Source of the DNA: CAWFQB01 sp965277875
Lineage (GTDB): Bacteria; Armatimonadota; Chthonomonadetes; Chthonomonadales; Chthonomonadaceae
Length of the DNA stretch: 64,000 bases
Direction: 5' to 3'
Assembly: GCA_965277875.1 (NCBI GenBank)
Contig: CBDIDV010000001.1
Location: forward strand, 1-64,000
The first letter of the stretch is position 1. Every line of letters begins with the position of its first letter. Positions 9,601 to 17,247 of this stretch are shown here, piece by piece. The translations under genes and the position numbers were made by a program. Under the pieces are notes generated by a model. The model saw only the letters and a program-made list of their open reading frames with translations. It did no database searches and was not told where the DNA came from.

Positions 9601-9703
9601 TGGGCTGACCTCTCCGCTCGGTGGAGACAAACTGTGAGACTACTCTCTCCCTGGGGAATTGGTTGCTTCAAAGTCCTGTCGTGGCCAGGAGGTACATGGA
9701 CCC

Positions 9704-9903
9704 ATGAACTCCAGAAACACCAGACGCTCGCGCCGCACTCTGCTTCAAATGGCGGTGGGCGCGGCGGCGGCGGCGATGCTGGCGGTCCAGTTTCCGTTCA
9801 CCAAACATGCGTCTGAACCCACGAAGTCCAAGAAGTCACCCCCACCTTGCTCCTCGGCTTTGAAATGTTCAAGAAACCCTTCTACCAAATCAAAGTACCA
9901 AAG
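9704..9903 (+). pseudogene. 5' fragment of a twin-arginine-type exported protein, frameshifted and interrupted by an ISL3 element
   Basis: ATG 9704 has AGGAGG at 9687-9692. The peptide starts MNSRNTRRSRRTLLQMAV followed by a run of alanines, an n-region with twin arginines and a hydrophobic segment like a Tat signal. The frame then degenerates: from 9841 the plausible continuation (TLLLGFEMFKKPFYQIKVPK) is in another frame, so a frameshift lies in the C-rich run near 9837-9845. The IS element enters at 9904. Removing the IS and one copy of its 8-bp duplication lets that second frame continue from 11678 to a stop at 11806. The downstream piece is not recognisable as a family. Confidence 0.6.
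9896..9903. repeat. Left copy of ISL3 target-site duplication
   Basis: TACCAAAG, identical to 11670-11677, directly abutting the left terminal inverted repeat. Confidence 0.93.
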
Positions 9904-11669
9904 GGTTCTCCGCCGCTTTTGGTGAAGCGGAACTGCGGGTAGTTGGCAGCCGGTAAGAAGAAGTATGTCTACTTCTACATTGCTGCCCACTGGCGACGGC
10001 CTGCACGTTCTACAAGTCACCAGCACGGCGGATAAGATCGTCATTGATTTGGCTGTCATAGCGACTTCGGCGGTCTGCCCTGTATGCCACCACGCTTCGG
10101 CGCGGGTGCATAGCCGCTACGTGCGCACTCTCTCCGACCTGCCCTGGAACCGCATCGCCGTACAGATCAACGTGCAGGCGCGCAAGTTCTTCTGCGATCA
10201 GACGGGATGCTGTCGCCGCATCTTTACCGAACCGCTTCCTGACCTCGCGGCCCGCTACGCGCGCAAGACAACCCGCCTGCACCATGCTTTGTATCTGGTG
10301 GGCTACGCTCTGGGCGGTGAAGCCGGAGCGCGCTTGGCGGTGAGTTTAGGATTGCTCGTTAGTCCCAACACCTTGTTGCGCCGCCTGCGCCAGATGGCTG
10401 CCTCGGCAACGTCTGCGTCCGCACCGGCAGTATCTGTGCCACCCCAGGCAGTATCTGTGCCGACCTCCGTGCGTGTGCTGGGCGTGGACGACTTCGCCTT
10501 TCGCAAAGGACAGCACTATGGCACGATCCTGGTAGACCTGGAACAGCGTCGCGTTGTGGACCTGCTGCCGGATCGCACAGCAGAAAGCCTGACCGCCTGG
10601 CTCAAAGCGCATCCTGAAGTGCAGGTTATCAGTCGCGACCGCGCCAACGCGTATTCGGAAGCCGCCAAGGCAGGTGCTCCGCAGGCCAAGCAGGTGGCGG
10701 ACAGATGGCACTTGCTCAAGAACATAGCGGATCGTCTGGAAGACGTGGTGAGCCAGGAGAAGAAGGCGTTGGGAGCGGCTGCGCAACGCGCGTATGCCCC
10801 CGCGCCTCCTGCGCCGCTTGCACCTAACTACCAGCAACGGCAACGACAAGCCACGCTTCAACGTCGGCAGACGCGCCTGGACACCTACCAGGAGTTCTTC
10901 GCGCAGAACGCGCATCTGTCTGTCAAAGAGCAGATGGAGGCGGCGGGCGTTTCGCGCAACACCTATTATAAGTGGAAGCGCAGGAAGACCCTGCCACAGC
11001 GCAAACCGCTTCCGCGCCGCGACCGGCTCATTGATGCGTTTATTCCCTACTTGCAGGGGCGCTGGGAAGCGGGCTGTCAGAAGGGAGCAACTTTGTTTAA
11101 GGAGATTCAGGCACAGGGATTTAGCGGAACTTCCGCGACGGTAGATTACTTGCTCAGGGAGTGGCGCAAGGAAGGGCGACCGAGCAAAGCGCCGGAGCCA
11201 CTGCGCCGGCCCTCCCCACGCGAGACACTCTGGTTCTTGCTCAAGCCATCCGCACAACTCACGTCGCGGCAGCAGCAGTTTACGCAGGCCCTGCTCGAAC
11301 TCTCCCCACGTCTGCACAAAGCGCAGGAGTTGACACTGGCCTTCTTTACGCTTGTGCGTAAGCGCGATGTGGCCGCGCTGGATGCTTGGCTGGAGGCGGT
11401 TGAGCAAAGTGACATCCTGCCCCTGCGCGCCTGTCTGGGAGGGATGCACAAAGACAAAGCGGCTATTGTCGCCGCACTCTCTTGCGAATGGAGCAATGGT
11501 CAGGTTGAAGGGCAAGTGAACCGGTTGAAGTTGGTGAAGCGTTCGATGTACGGCAGAGCCAACTTTGCTCTTCTGCGCGCCAGAGTGTTGCCCACGCAGG
11601 CGGCGTAAAGCGCAGAAGACTTGCGGAGCGCAGCGCCTGCTCGTGCGTCACCAAAAGCAGCGGAGAACC
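9904..11669 (+). mobile_element. Complete ISL3-family insertion sequence (1766 bp)
   Basis: Terminal inverted repeats at 9904-9925 and 11648-11669 match at 21 of 22 positions (outer ends GGTTCTCCGC). The element is flanked by an exact 8-bp direct repeat, TACCAAAG, at 9896-9903 and 11670-11677, the target duplication length known for ISL3 elements. It carries one transposase gene on the plus strand. The intact duplication and ends argue for a recent insertion. Confidence 0.95.
9965..11608 (+). CDS. ISL3-family transposase
   Basis: 547 residues, full length for the family. The N-terminus has a zinc-finger-like CPVCHHAS...C..TGCCRR region for end binding. The catalytic DDE core begins at VLGVDDFAFRKGQHYGTILVD (first D), with DRANAY and ADRWHLLKN following and the closing segment WSNGQVEGQVNRLKLVKR near residue 510, the hallmark C-terminal motif of ISL3 transposases. 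An HTH-like segment (KEQMEAAGVSRNTYYKWKR) lies around residue 325. It starts 40 bp inside the left terminal repeat and stops 39 bp before the right one, so no passenger gene is present. Confidence 0.95.
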   Translation: MSTSTLLPTGDGLHVLQVTSTADKIVIDLAVIATSAVCPVCHHASARVHSRYVRTLSDLPWNRIAVQINVQARKFFCDQTGCCRRIFTEPLPDLAARYARKTTRLHHALYLVGYALGGEAGARLAVSLGLLVSPNTLLRRLRQMAASATSASAPAVSVPPQAVSVPTSVRVLGVDDFAFRKGQHYGTILVDLEQRRVVDLLPDRTAESLTAWLKAHPEVQVISRDRANAYSEAAKAGAPQAKQVADRWHLLKNIADRLEDVVSQEKKALGAAAQRAYAPAPPAPLAPNYQQRQRQATLQRRQTRLDTYQEFFAQNAHLSVKEQMEAAGVSRNTYYKWKRRKTLPQRKPLPRRDRLIDAFIPYLQGRWEAGCQKGATLFKEIQAQGFSGTSATVDYLLREWRKEGRPSKAPEPLRRPSPRETLWFLLKPSAQLTSRQQQFTQALLELSPRLHKAQELTLAFFTLVRKRDVAALDAWLEAVEQSDILPLRACLGGMHKDKAAIVAALSCEWSNGQVEGQVNRLKLVKRSMYGRANFALLRARVLPTQAA

Positions 11670-11677
11670 TACCAAAG
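11670..11677. repeat. Right copy of ISL3 target-site duplication
   Basis: TACCAAAG, directly abutting the right terminal inverted repeat of the element. Confidence 0.93.
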
Positions 11678-12100
11678 ACGCGCTTTCCTGTTAAGTTTCC
11701 TTGTACACGTTTAGACATCAAGAAAGTATGCTTGAAGCACTCTCAACTGTGCTTATATCTATGCACTCTTTTGTCTACGTTCACACATGAACGGGACAGT
11801 TCATAATGTTATACCGTGGGGTATACTGTTGAAATACATTGCGTGGAAACCTTTTTGCCTCTATTTTTTGACTATCCGGCCGCTGCATCGCTGTTGCGCT
11901 ACAGTGCTGTGACTGCTTACCATTGCTGGAGGCTTCTGATGCTCTATGGATGGAAGCACTGCGAGTAACCGGCCCAATGCATCTTACAGAGTCGGAGCAG
12001 CGTATCACTTCTCTGACAACACCCAGAGAACCAGGAACAGGCTGGCAAAAATCCTCCTGGATGCAAGCTCCCTTTATATCCTTTATATAAGGAAGGAAGA
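11678..12100. other. Pseudogene remnant and upstream region of the small serine recombinase
   Basis: The first part (to 11806) continues the frame interrupted by the IS. Beyond it there is no supported gene. A small palindrome TATACC-GTGG-GGTATA is at 11810-11825, and AT-rich palindromic sequence (TTATATCCTTTATATAAGG) lies just before the recombinase start and could be an operator. Confidence 0.4.
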
Positions 12101-12751
12101 ATGGATTACATCGCCTACTACCGCGTCAGCACCGCCAAGCAGGGAGCATCGGGGTTGGGACTGGACGCGCAGCGCGAAGCCATCCAGAAGTATCTGAGAC
12201 GAGGCGACACGCTCGTGTCCGAGTTCACCGAGGTGGAGAGCGGCAAGCGGGTCAAGAACCGCCCGCAGCTTGAGGCCTCCCTGACCGAGTGCAAGAAGCG
12301 CAAGGCCGTGCTGCTGATCGCAAAGCTCGACCGGCTCGCCCGCAACGTCCATTTCATCTCCGGCCTGATGGAAAGCAAGGTAGAGTTCAAAGCACTGGAC
12401 CTGCCCGACGCCAACCAGTTCACCATCCACATCATGGCCGCCGTCGCCGAGCATGAGGCAAAAATCATCGGGGAGCGGACAAAAGTGGCACTGGCACAGG
12501 CGAAGAAGCGCGGGGTCAGGATCGGCAACCCGAACCCTATAGAGGCCGCAGCCGCAGCGCGCGCGGCGCATTATCCCAACCCACCCAAGCCCGAAGTGGT
12601 AAAGCTTATTACCGACTGGCACACGGTTGGCAGGAGTTACCGCGGCATTGCCATTGATCTGAACCGACTGGGGATACTCACACCTCAGAAATGCCAATGG
12701 TACGCAGAAACGGTAAAGCGTGTTCTAAAGCAAGGACCATGCCACGACTAA
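12101..12751 (+). CDS. Small serine recombinase (resolvase/invertase family)
   Basis: 216 residues. The N-terminal catalytic domain starts MDYIAYYRVSTAKQG, with the nucleophilic serine at position 10 in YRVST. It continues with LDRLARNVHFISGLME and AEHEAKIIGERTK(V)ALAQAKKRG, all typical of the resolvase fold (about residues 1-140). The C-terminus (WHTVGRSYRGIAIDLNRLGI) is an HTH-like DNA-binding segment. ATG 12101 follows GGAAGGAAGA. Small recombinases of this kind resolve cointegrates or invert DNA. No paired crossover site was found near it. Its place between an IS and a restriction-modification pair suggests it belongs to an incoming element. Confidence 0.9.
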   Translation: MDYIAYYRVSTAKQGASGLGLDAQREAIQKYLRRGDTLVSEFTEVESGKRVKNRPQLEASLTECKKRKAVLLIAKLDRLARNVHFISGLMESKVEFKALDLPDANQFTIHIMAAVAEHEAKIIGERTKVALAQAKKRGVRIGNPNPIEAAAAARAAHYPNPPKPEVVKLITDWHTVGRSYRGIAIDLNRLGILTPQKCQWYAETVKRVLKQGPCHD

Positions 12752-12963
12752 GGCGGCAGGCTGAGGAGAACCGTTCTGGAGCAATCTACAAATTGAAATT
12801 CTAAATGGCTGCAAAGACGAACCAAGCATGGTTGGAGTGGTGTGGAGAGGGGGAAGCGACAACCAAGCTGTTTTTCGCAAGGATTTTCCGGTATTCCCGG
12901 CGAATATGGAGTGACATTATGGGTAGTGTCTGCCCCGCATAAAGACGGGGAAGGGGTTTCTTG

Positions 12964-14238
12964 ATGGCGCGCGAACAGGATTTTCAGCGGATTAAAGAGT
13001 GCTTGTCAGAGGCGGCTTTCGCCTCCTCACGCGAAGTCATGGTTGCACAAGGGGACTCCCTAGAGATGCTGGCGCGCATTCCATCAAATAGCGTATCCCT
13101 GATCCTGACGGACCCTCCCTACCATTCCACCAAGAAGGACAACATCTTCGGTGACACGCACTTCGAGACCGACGACGAGTACATAGTGTGGATGTTAAAG
13201 TTTATCCGGGAATGGAGGCGTGTGCTGCGCCCGAACGGTTCTCTCCTGTGCTTCTGCGCGTCGGAAATGGCGGCGCGCATCGAGGTGGCGTGCTTGGACG
13301 GCTTCAATGTCCTGTCGCGCATTGTCTGGACCAAGCCCAACGAGCCAGGCTTCGACGGCTGGAAGCAGAAGATGAACAAGAGCGCGCTGCGCCAGTGGTA
13401 CGCTCACAGTGAACGCATCGTCTTTGCGGAGCCGGCCGCGCCGGGCAACCTGTTTCGGTCGCACTTCGGCCATGTCTTGCGGGAGGCCCGCAAGCAGTCC
13501 GGCTTGTCCATGAACCAGTTGACAGCGATGACCGGGGATCACGGTAAAGTCAACCATGGCGGGGCGGTCTCTAATTGGGAGGCGGGGCGCAACACGCCCA
13601 GCCGAGAACAGTACGCCCGTCTTTGCGAGGCGATCCTGTCCACCGGGAAGGTCTGTGCGCTGCCACCCTACGAGGACGTGATCCGGCCCTTTACAATGGA
13701 CGGGTCGAAGGAGTTCACCGACGTTTGGACGTTCCCCTCGGTGCGCCCCTACAAGGGCAAGCACCCGGCGGAAAAGCCGCTCTCCTTGCTAGAACACGCC
13801 ATCGAGGCCACTACGTTCCCCGGCGACATCGTGCTGGATTGTTTCGCAGGTTCCGGCAGCACCGCTGACGCGGCACAGCGTCTGGGCCGCCGCGCCGTTG
13901 CCATCGAGATTGAGCCGCATTTAGCCGACCGGATCGCCGTTCGCCTCAAGCTTAAGGTTGCCGCTCAGAGCGAAACCCTGCCCCTCTCCTTTGACCAGGT
14001 AGCCGGCGACGAGGTTGCGATCCACGACCTCGGCCATCCAGGTGACGGTCTGGATGATGCCGGAGTCCTTGACGACGACGTTACAATGGTGATGCCCCCA
14101 CCCCAGGTTGTACGGACGATGTTCGAAGACGCCGATACGCAGCTCGTCAATGTGAAACAAGTTCAACTGCGTCACGGTAAGATCTGGCACGACGCGCCCC
14201 TCGGCCTGCTCGACCTTGCTGAAGAAGCCCTGCGCTGA
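12964..14238 (+). CDS. Type II DNA methyltransferase (beta-class amino methyltransferase) of a BstXI-like R-M system
   Basis: 424 residues from ATG 12964 (TTG 12961 is in frame just before). The catalytic motif DPPY is at residues 50-53 and the AdoMet-binding FAGSGS motif near 294-299, the beta-class order, so it should methylate exocyclic amino groups (N6-adenine or N4-cytosine). Between them lies an XRE-like helix-turn-helix insert (about 165-228, LREARKQSGLSMNQLTAMT... VSNWEAGRNTPS). That could aid target recognition or let the enzyme regulate its own operon. Sequence after about residue 335 is antisense to the convergent endonuclease gene and has no methyltransferase features, so the true functional C-terminus may be shorter in homologues. 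Paired with the endonuclease at 13921-14994. Confidence 0.88.
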   Translation: MAREQDFQRIKECLSEAAFASSREVMVAQGDSLEMLARIPSNSVSLILTDPPYHSTKKDNIFGDTHFETDDEYIVWMLKFIREWRRVLRPNGSLLCFCASEMAARIEVACLDGFNVLSRIVWTKPNEPGFDGWKQKMNKSALRQWYAHSERIVFAEPAAPGNLFRSHFGHVLREARKQSGLSMNQLTAMTGDHGKVNHGGAVSNWEAGRNTPSREQYARLCEAILSTGKVCALPPYEDVIRPFTMDGSKEFTDVWTFPSVRPYKGKHPAEKPLSLLEHAIEATTFPGDIVLDCFAGSGSTADAAQRLGRRAVAIEIEPHLADRIAVRLKLKVAAQSETLPLSFDQVAGDEVAIHDLGHPGDGLDDAGVLDDDVTMVMPPPQVVRTMFEDADTQLVNVKQVQLRHGKIWHDAPLGLLDLAEEALR

Positions 14239-14994
14239 CACTTCCTCCAGGCAAAGCGGACACATCGTCTGTCCATTCCGGCTCAGAAGACGCCGTTCGA
14301 TCAGACGGCCCGTATCGCCCAAGCCAAGCTCCACACACTTTGCGGCGTTAGCGTGGCGTCGTGCCGCGATGCCGTCGGGCGTCATGCCATACGCCCCGAC
14401 GATCTCGGCAGCATCCAGGCAATGCCAAAACAGAAACTCCAGTTGCAGACAGCATCTCGTAATTGTCTCCGCAGCGGCATATTCATAAATCCGAATCCCT
14501 GCGCCCTTGGGATTGGTCGTGTTAAAGCCCCGGACAATTTTGTCTCCACCCTCTCCCGTAGTCGCCGGAACGCGGGCCGCGTATTCACCGCCAAGTGGAT
14601 CTGACCGTTGAGTTGCCGCCGTCCAGCCCAGATTATCCGGGTTATTTGCATTCCATTGTGCGCGCGTTTCGTAGAGTACGAGCGAATTGACGCCAAGAGC
14701 CAGGCCGCGATCCGTCATCTCTTGCGTGATGGTCGTTGAGCTAAAATACTGGGTGGGTGACACAAGGGCAATAAAGCCTTTCTCGAAGCCAGACTCGCTG
14801 GGAGGCGGAATAGAAGCTCTGTCCCACAACGCATAAGGGATCAGGACGGTATTGTTGCGGAGGACACGGTTCTGGAAGATCACGTCATCGTCTGCGCCGC
14901 GCGTCTGCCCGGTCTTGTAGATTTTCCGTTGAAGAAGAGCGGGAAGCGTTGGTGTCTTTGTTTTAGGTTCTGTCGGTGGTTTTGTTCGTGCCAT
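13921..14994 (-). CDS. Putative type II restriction endonuclease, BstXI-like
   Basis: 357 residues. From memory of the family, the N-terminal block KIYKTGQTRGADDDVIFQNR resembles BstXI-type endonucleases (recognition CCA-N6-TGG), but this was not checked by search. It contains a Cys-His cluster, C245-P-L-C248, H281 and GWGHHHCN (299-305), resembling an HNH/beta-beta-alpha metal site. It is convergent with a methyltransferase and their ORFs overlap by 318 bases, consistent with a cognate restriction-modification pair. The protein would cut unmodified invading DNA in the cytoplasm. Alternative: an HNH-family endonuclease of different specificity. Confidence 0.7.
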   Translation of the reverse strand: MARTKPPTEPKTKTPTLPALLQRKIYKTGQTRGADDDVIFQNRVLRNNTVLIPYALWDRASIPPPSESGFEKGFIALVSPTQYFSSTTITQEMTDRGLALGVNSLVLYETRAQWNANNPDNLGWTAATQRSDPLGGEYAARVPATTGEGGDKIVRGFNTTNPKGAGIRIYEYAAAETITRCCLQLEFLFWHCLDAAEIVGAYGMTPDGIAARRHANAAKCVELGLGDTGRLIERRLLSRNGQTMCPLCLEEVSAQGFFSKVEQAEGRVVPDLTVTQLNLFHIDELRIGVFEHRPYNLGWGHHHCNVVVKDSGIIQTVTWMAEVVDRNLVAGYLVKGEGQGFALSGNLKLEANGDPVG

Positions 14995-15366
14995 GACTCA
15001 GCAGTATACCCGGCACATGCAACCCACCTTCATCAGAACGGCAACTTTCTGTCGCCGCTACATGGTGGATTACATAGGACACTCTACGGTAAGCAGAACG
15101 GCGCACGGTGGTCGCGGCAGCAAGAAAAAGGAATGCAGTCGATAGCACTTGCCATCTGGCAATTCGTTACTCATACCGCCTTAGTGGATCTGCATAACTA
15201 TCGCACTTCACCAAAATGCTGAGGTATGATGGCGTTGCCAAACTCAAAAAGCATTGCCGAGCTTTACCTTCAAAGCCTCTGGAAGATTAGAAGAAGAACG
15301 CTCTTTGTCTGTCTGGTTCGTTTAGTGTACGACCAGGGTAATGCAGGAGATGCATTCTGGTAAACA
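14995..15366. other. Intergenic region between restriction endonuclease start and the three-gene operon end
   Basis: 372 bases. No supported ORF, no strong hairpin or repeat seen. It must hold the promoter of the endonuclease gene, which reads leftward, and the 3' end of the minus-strand operon. Confidence 0.4.
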
Positions 15367-17247
15367 TTAAACCGGCGGCATCGACTGTCTGCCTCGCTCC
15401 ATCAACTGGCGTGCGATTTCTGGCGGAGTGCGATCAAGTACCAACCCTAAACGGTTGGGTCTTCCCTGTTCCTTAGCCGCCCTCCAGTTCGCTTCCGCCT
15501 CAGTCTCCTCGCGCGTCGCGATCCTTAATAAGTTAGAGCGTGTCTCATCTGACCACCATAGCGGGAGGGCAGCCGTTGTAGTACTGCTCTGAACAACGTC
15601 CCAGGTGGTCTCTAAGATTACCAGCAGGGTCGCCACCATAGGGTCGTAAGCACTCGTACCAAACAAGAATGGATTGAACATGTCTGGATACGCGCTTGGG
15701 TCGATTTGCACATCAAGCTGCCGGACGAGATCGTGTAATGATTGCGACACATCATCTAGCGACTCATGCCGGCTGACGATCATAAGCAACAGGCGCTCTG
15801 CCAAGGCAAGGCCCTGAAGCGTCCAGGTCACCACTACGCGGTCGGCGGCAAGGCCAGCTTCCGCTAGATCGCGCGCGTGCGCGGGGCTGCCCGCGATCCA
15901 CATGCCCCAGCGGAGACAATGGCAGTGTACCTCCCGCCTGAGTGCCTCCACTTCCCGCATCGGATCAAAAAGCTGCGGTGCCGCTGCTTCCGTAATGACG
16001 CGGGAAGGGATTTCGGAAAGCATGAACGCGACATAATTCTGGATCCATTCCCGCAGCGTTAAGGCCTGCTCATGAAATGACACACTCTCATCGGGGAACT
16101 TGACGGCGAACGACAGCAGCTTAGAGAAGCTCGACAGCGCCTCAAAGCCGCTGCAGCTATCGAGGGCGCTCTCGCACAGGCGTTGCAGAACCTCGTAGGG
16201 GGGTTGTGCGCCAGCATGGGTTGCACCGGCGACCACAGCCTCCCACTGGCTTGTGGCGGACGCGAAGGCGTTTCGGTACACGTCTCCCGCGCACAGCAAC
16301 AGCACGGCTGTAACGCCATCAGGAACGGATATATCCTCCTCATTGGCACCCATCAGTGCAACCAGGATATTGTCGATAGTTAGATGTTCTGGCAGGGATG
16401 GCAGAGCGCAGAGTGCAGCAATGTCAGGCTCTTGAAATGTCTGCAGTTTGCGGATGCCGTGAACCAAATCCCGTCTCAGGCTAAAGTAGGTGCTGGTCAG
16501 GTAAGCAAGGCAAAGTCTCTGTAAGCCGACATACCGGACCTGGTGATCTTCCGACAGAACCTCGCTTCGTAAATCTCGTAGTTGCCGTGCCAGGGGCGGG
16601 TCTACGTAAGCCACATGGTGAGCCAGGTAGTCAAACAGGGATGGTCGGATCACATTGAGGTCATTGAGCAAGAGGTGGATGGCAGGCACCTGCACGCGAA
16701 TGCCCAAATGCTCGTTCTTTTCCAGCGCGGGCTTTGTCAGTGTCGTGGCTACAGAGGCGAAGCGCAGAAGCATTTCTGACGTCTGACCTTCCGCCACCAA
16801 CTGCAACTCTCTCAATGCCGCCTGCTCTTCTTCCACTTCGAGAACAGAAATCTCCATCTCGCTACCATCTTCGGTCTGCCACCGGTATACCGTGGTGGCT
16901 CCCCACTGGTCTGGCATCCTAATGAGAAAAAACACCAGTCTGCGCAATGTGGGATCAATATCATTGATCAGCGGCCCCTGTACCAGGGGAAGTACCATCC
17001 GCAGGATGAAATGCCGCAGTTGGTCTGAATTGAGTCCCTGCACACTCGCTTTTTCCAACAGCATGACCACAGTATCTTCGATAGCGCGAACCACATCGCC
17101 GCGCCAGTGGGCGTAATCCGGAGACGTGAGGGTTGCTTCCAACCAGCGGAATGCCCCCTTGCGACGCAACGCGTCTGGAATGTCGGAGGCAAGGTGCATC
17201 GTCAGGAGCGTCCAGAATGCGTCCCGTTGCAGGATAGAGTCGTTCAT
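15367..17247 (-). CDS. Unknown 626-residue helical protein, third gene of the MTAN/TPR-PIN operon
   Basis: No family recognised. The sequence is mostly alpha-helical and leucine-rich throughout, without signal peptide, membrane segment, Walker motif or obvious nuclease signature; it reads like a helical-repeat scaffold or sensor. An acidic segment at about 128-140 (TEDGSEMEISVLEVEEEQ) interrupts the helices. Its ATG overlaps the stop of the TPR-PIN gene (ATGA at 17247-17244), so it is translationally coupled and very probably works with it. It is the last gene of the operon. The size and strict coupling argue that it is a real subunit and not a relic. Confidence 0.8.
   Translation of the reverse strand: MNDSILQRDAFWTLLTMHLASDIPDALRRKGAFRWLEATLTSPDYAHWRGDVVRAIEDTVVMLLEKASVQGLNSDQLRHFILRMVLPLVQGPLINDIDPTLRRLVFFLIRMPDQWGATTVYRWQTEDGSEMEISVLEVEEEQAALRELQLVAEGQTSEMLLRFASVATTLTKPALEKNEHLGIRVQVPAIHLLLNDLNVIRPSLFDYLAHHVAYVDPPLARQLRDLRSEVLSEDHQVRYVGLQRLCLAYLTSTYFSLRRDLVHGIRKLQTFQEPDIAALCALPSLPEHLTIDNILVALMGANEEDISVPDGVTAVLLLCAGDVYRNAFASATSQWEAVVAGATHAGAQPPYEVLQRLCESALDSCSGFEALSSFSKLLSFAVKFPDESVSFHEQALTLREWIQNYVAFMLSEIPSRVITEAAAPQLFDPMREVEALRREVHCHCLRWGMWIAGSPAHARDLAEAGLAADRVVVTWTLQGLALAERLLLMIVSRHESLDDVSQSLHDLVRQLDVQIDPSAYPDMFNPFLFGTSAYDPMVATLLVILETTWDVVQSSTTTAALPLWWSDETRSNLLRIATREETEAEANWRAAKEQGRPNRLGLVLDRTPPEIARQLMERGRQSMPPV

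Noticed and set aside
8737..9630. 297-residue minus-strand ORF opposite the GH2 C-terminus
   Set aside because: Arg-rich antisense frame without a domain; the GH2 frame is continuous.
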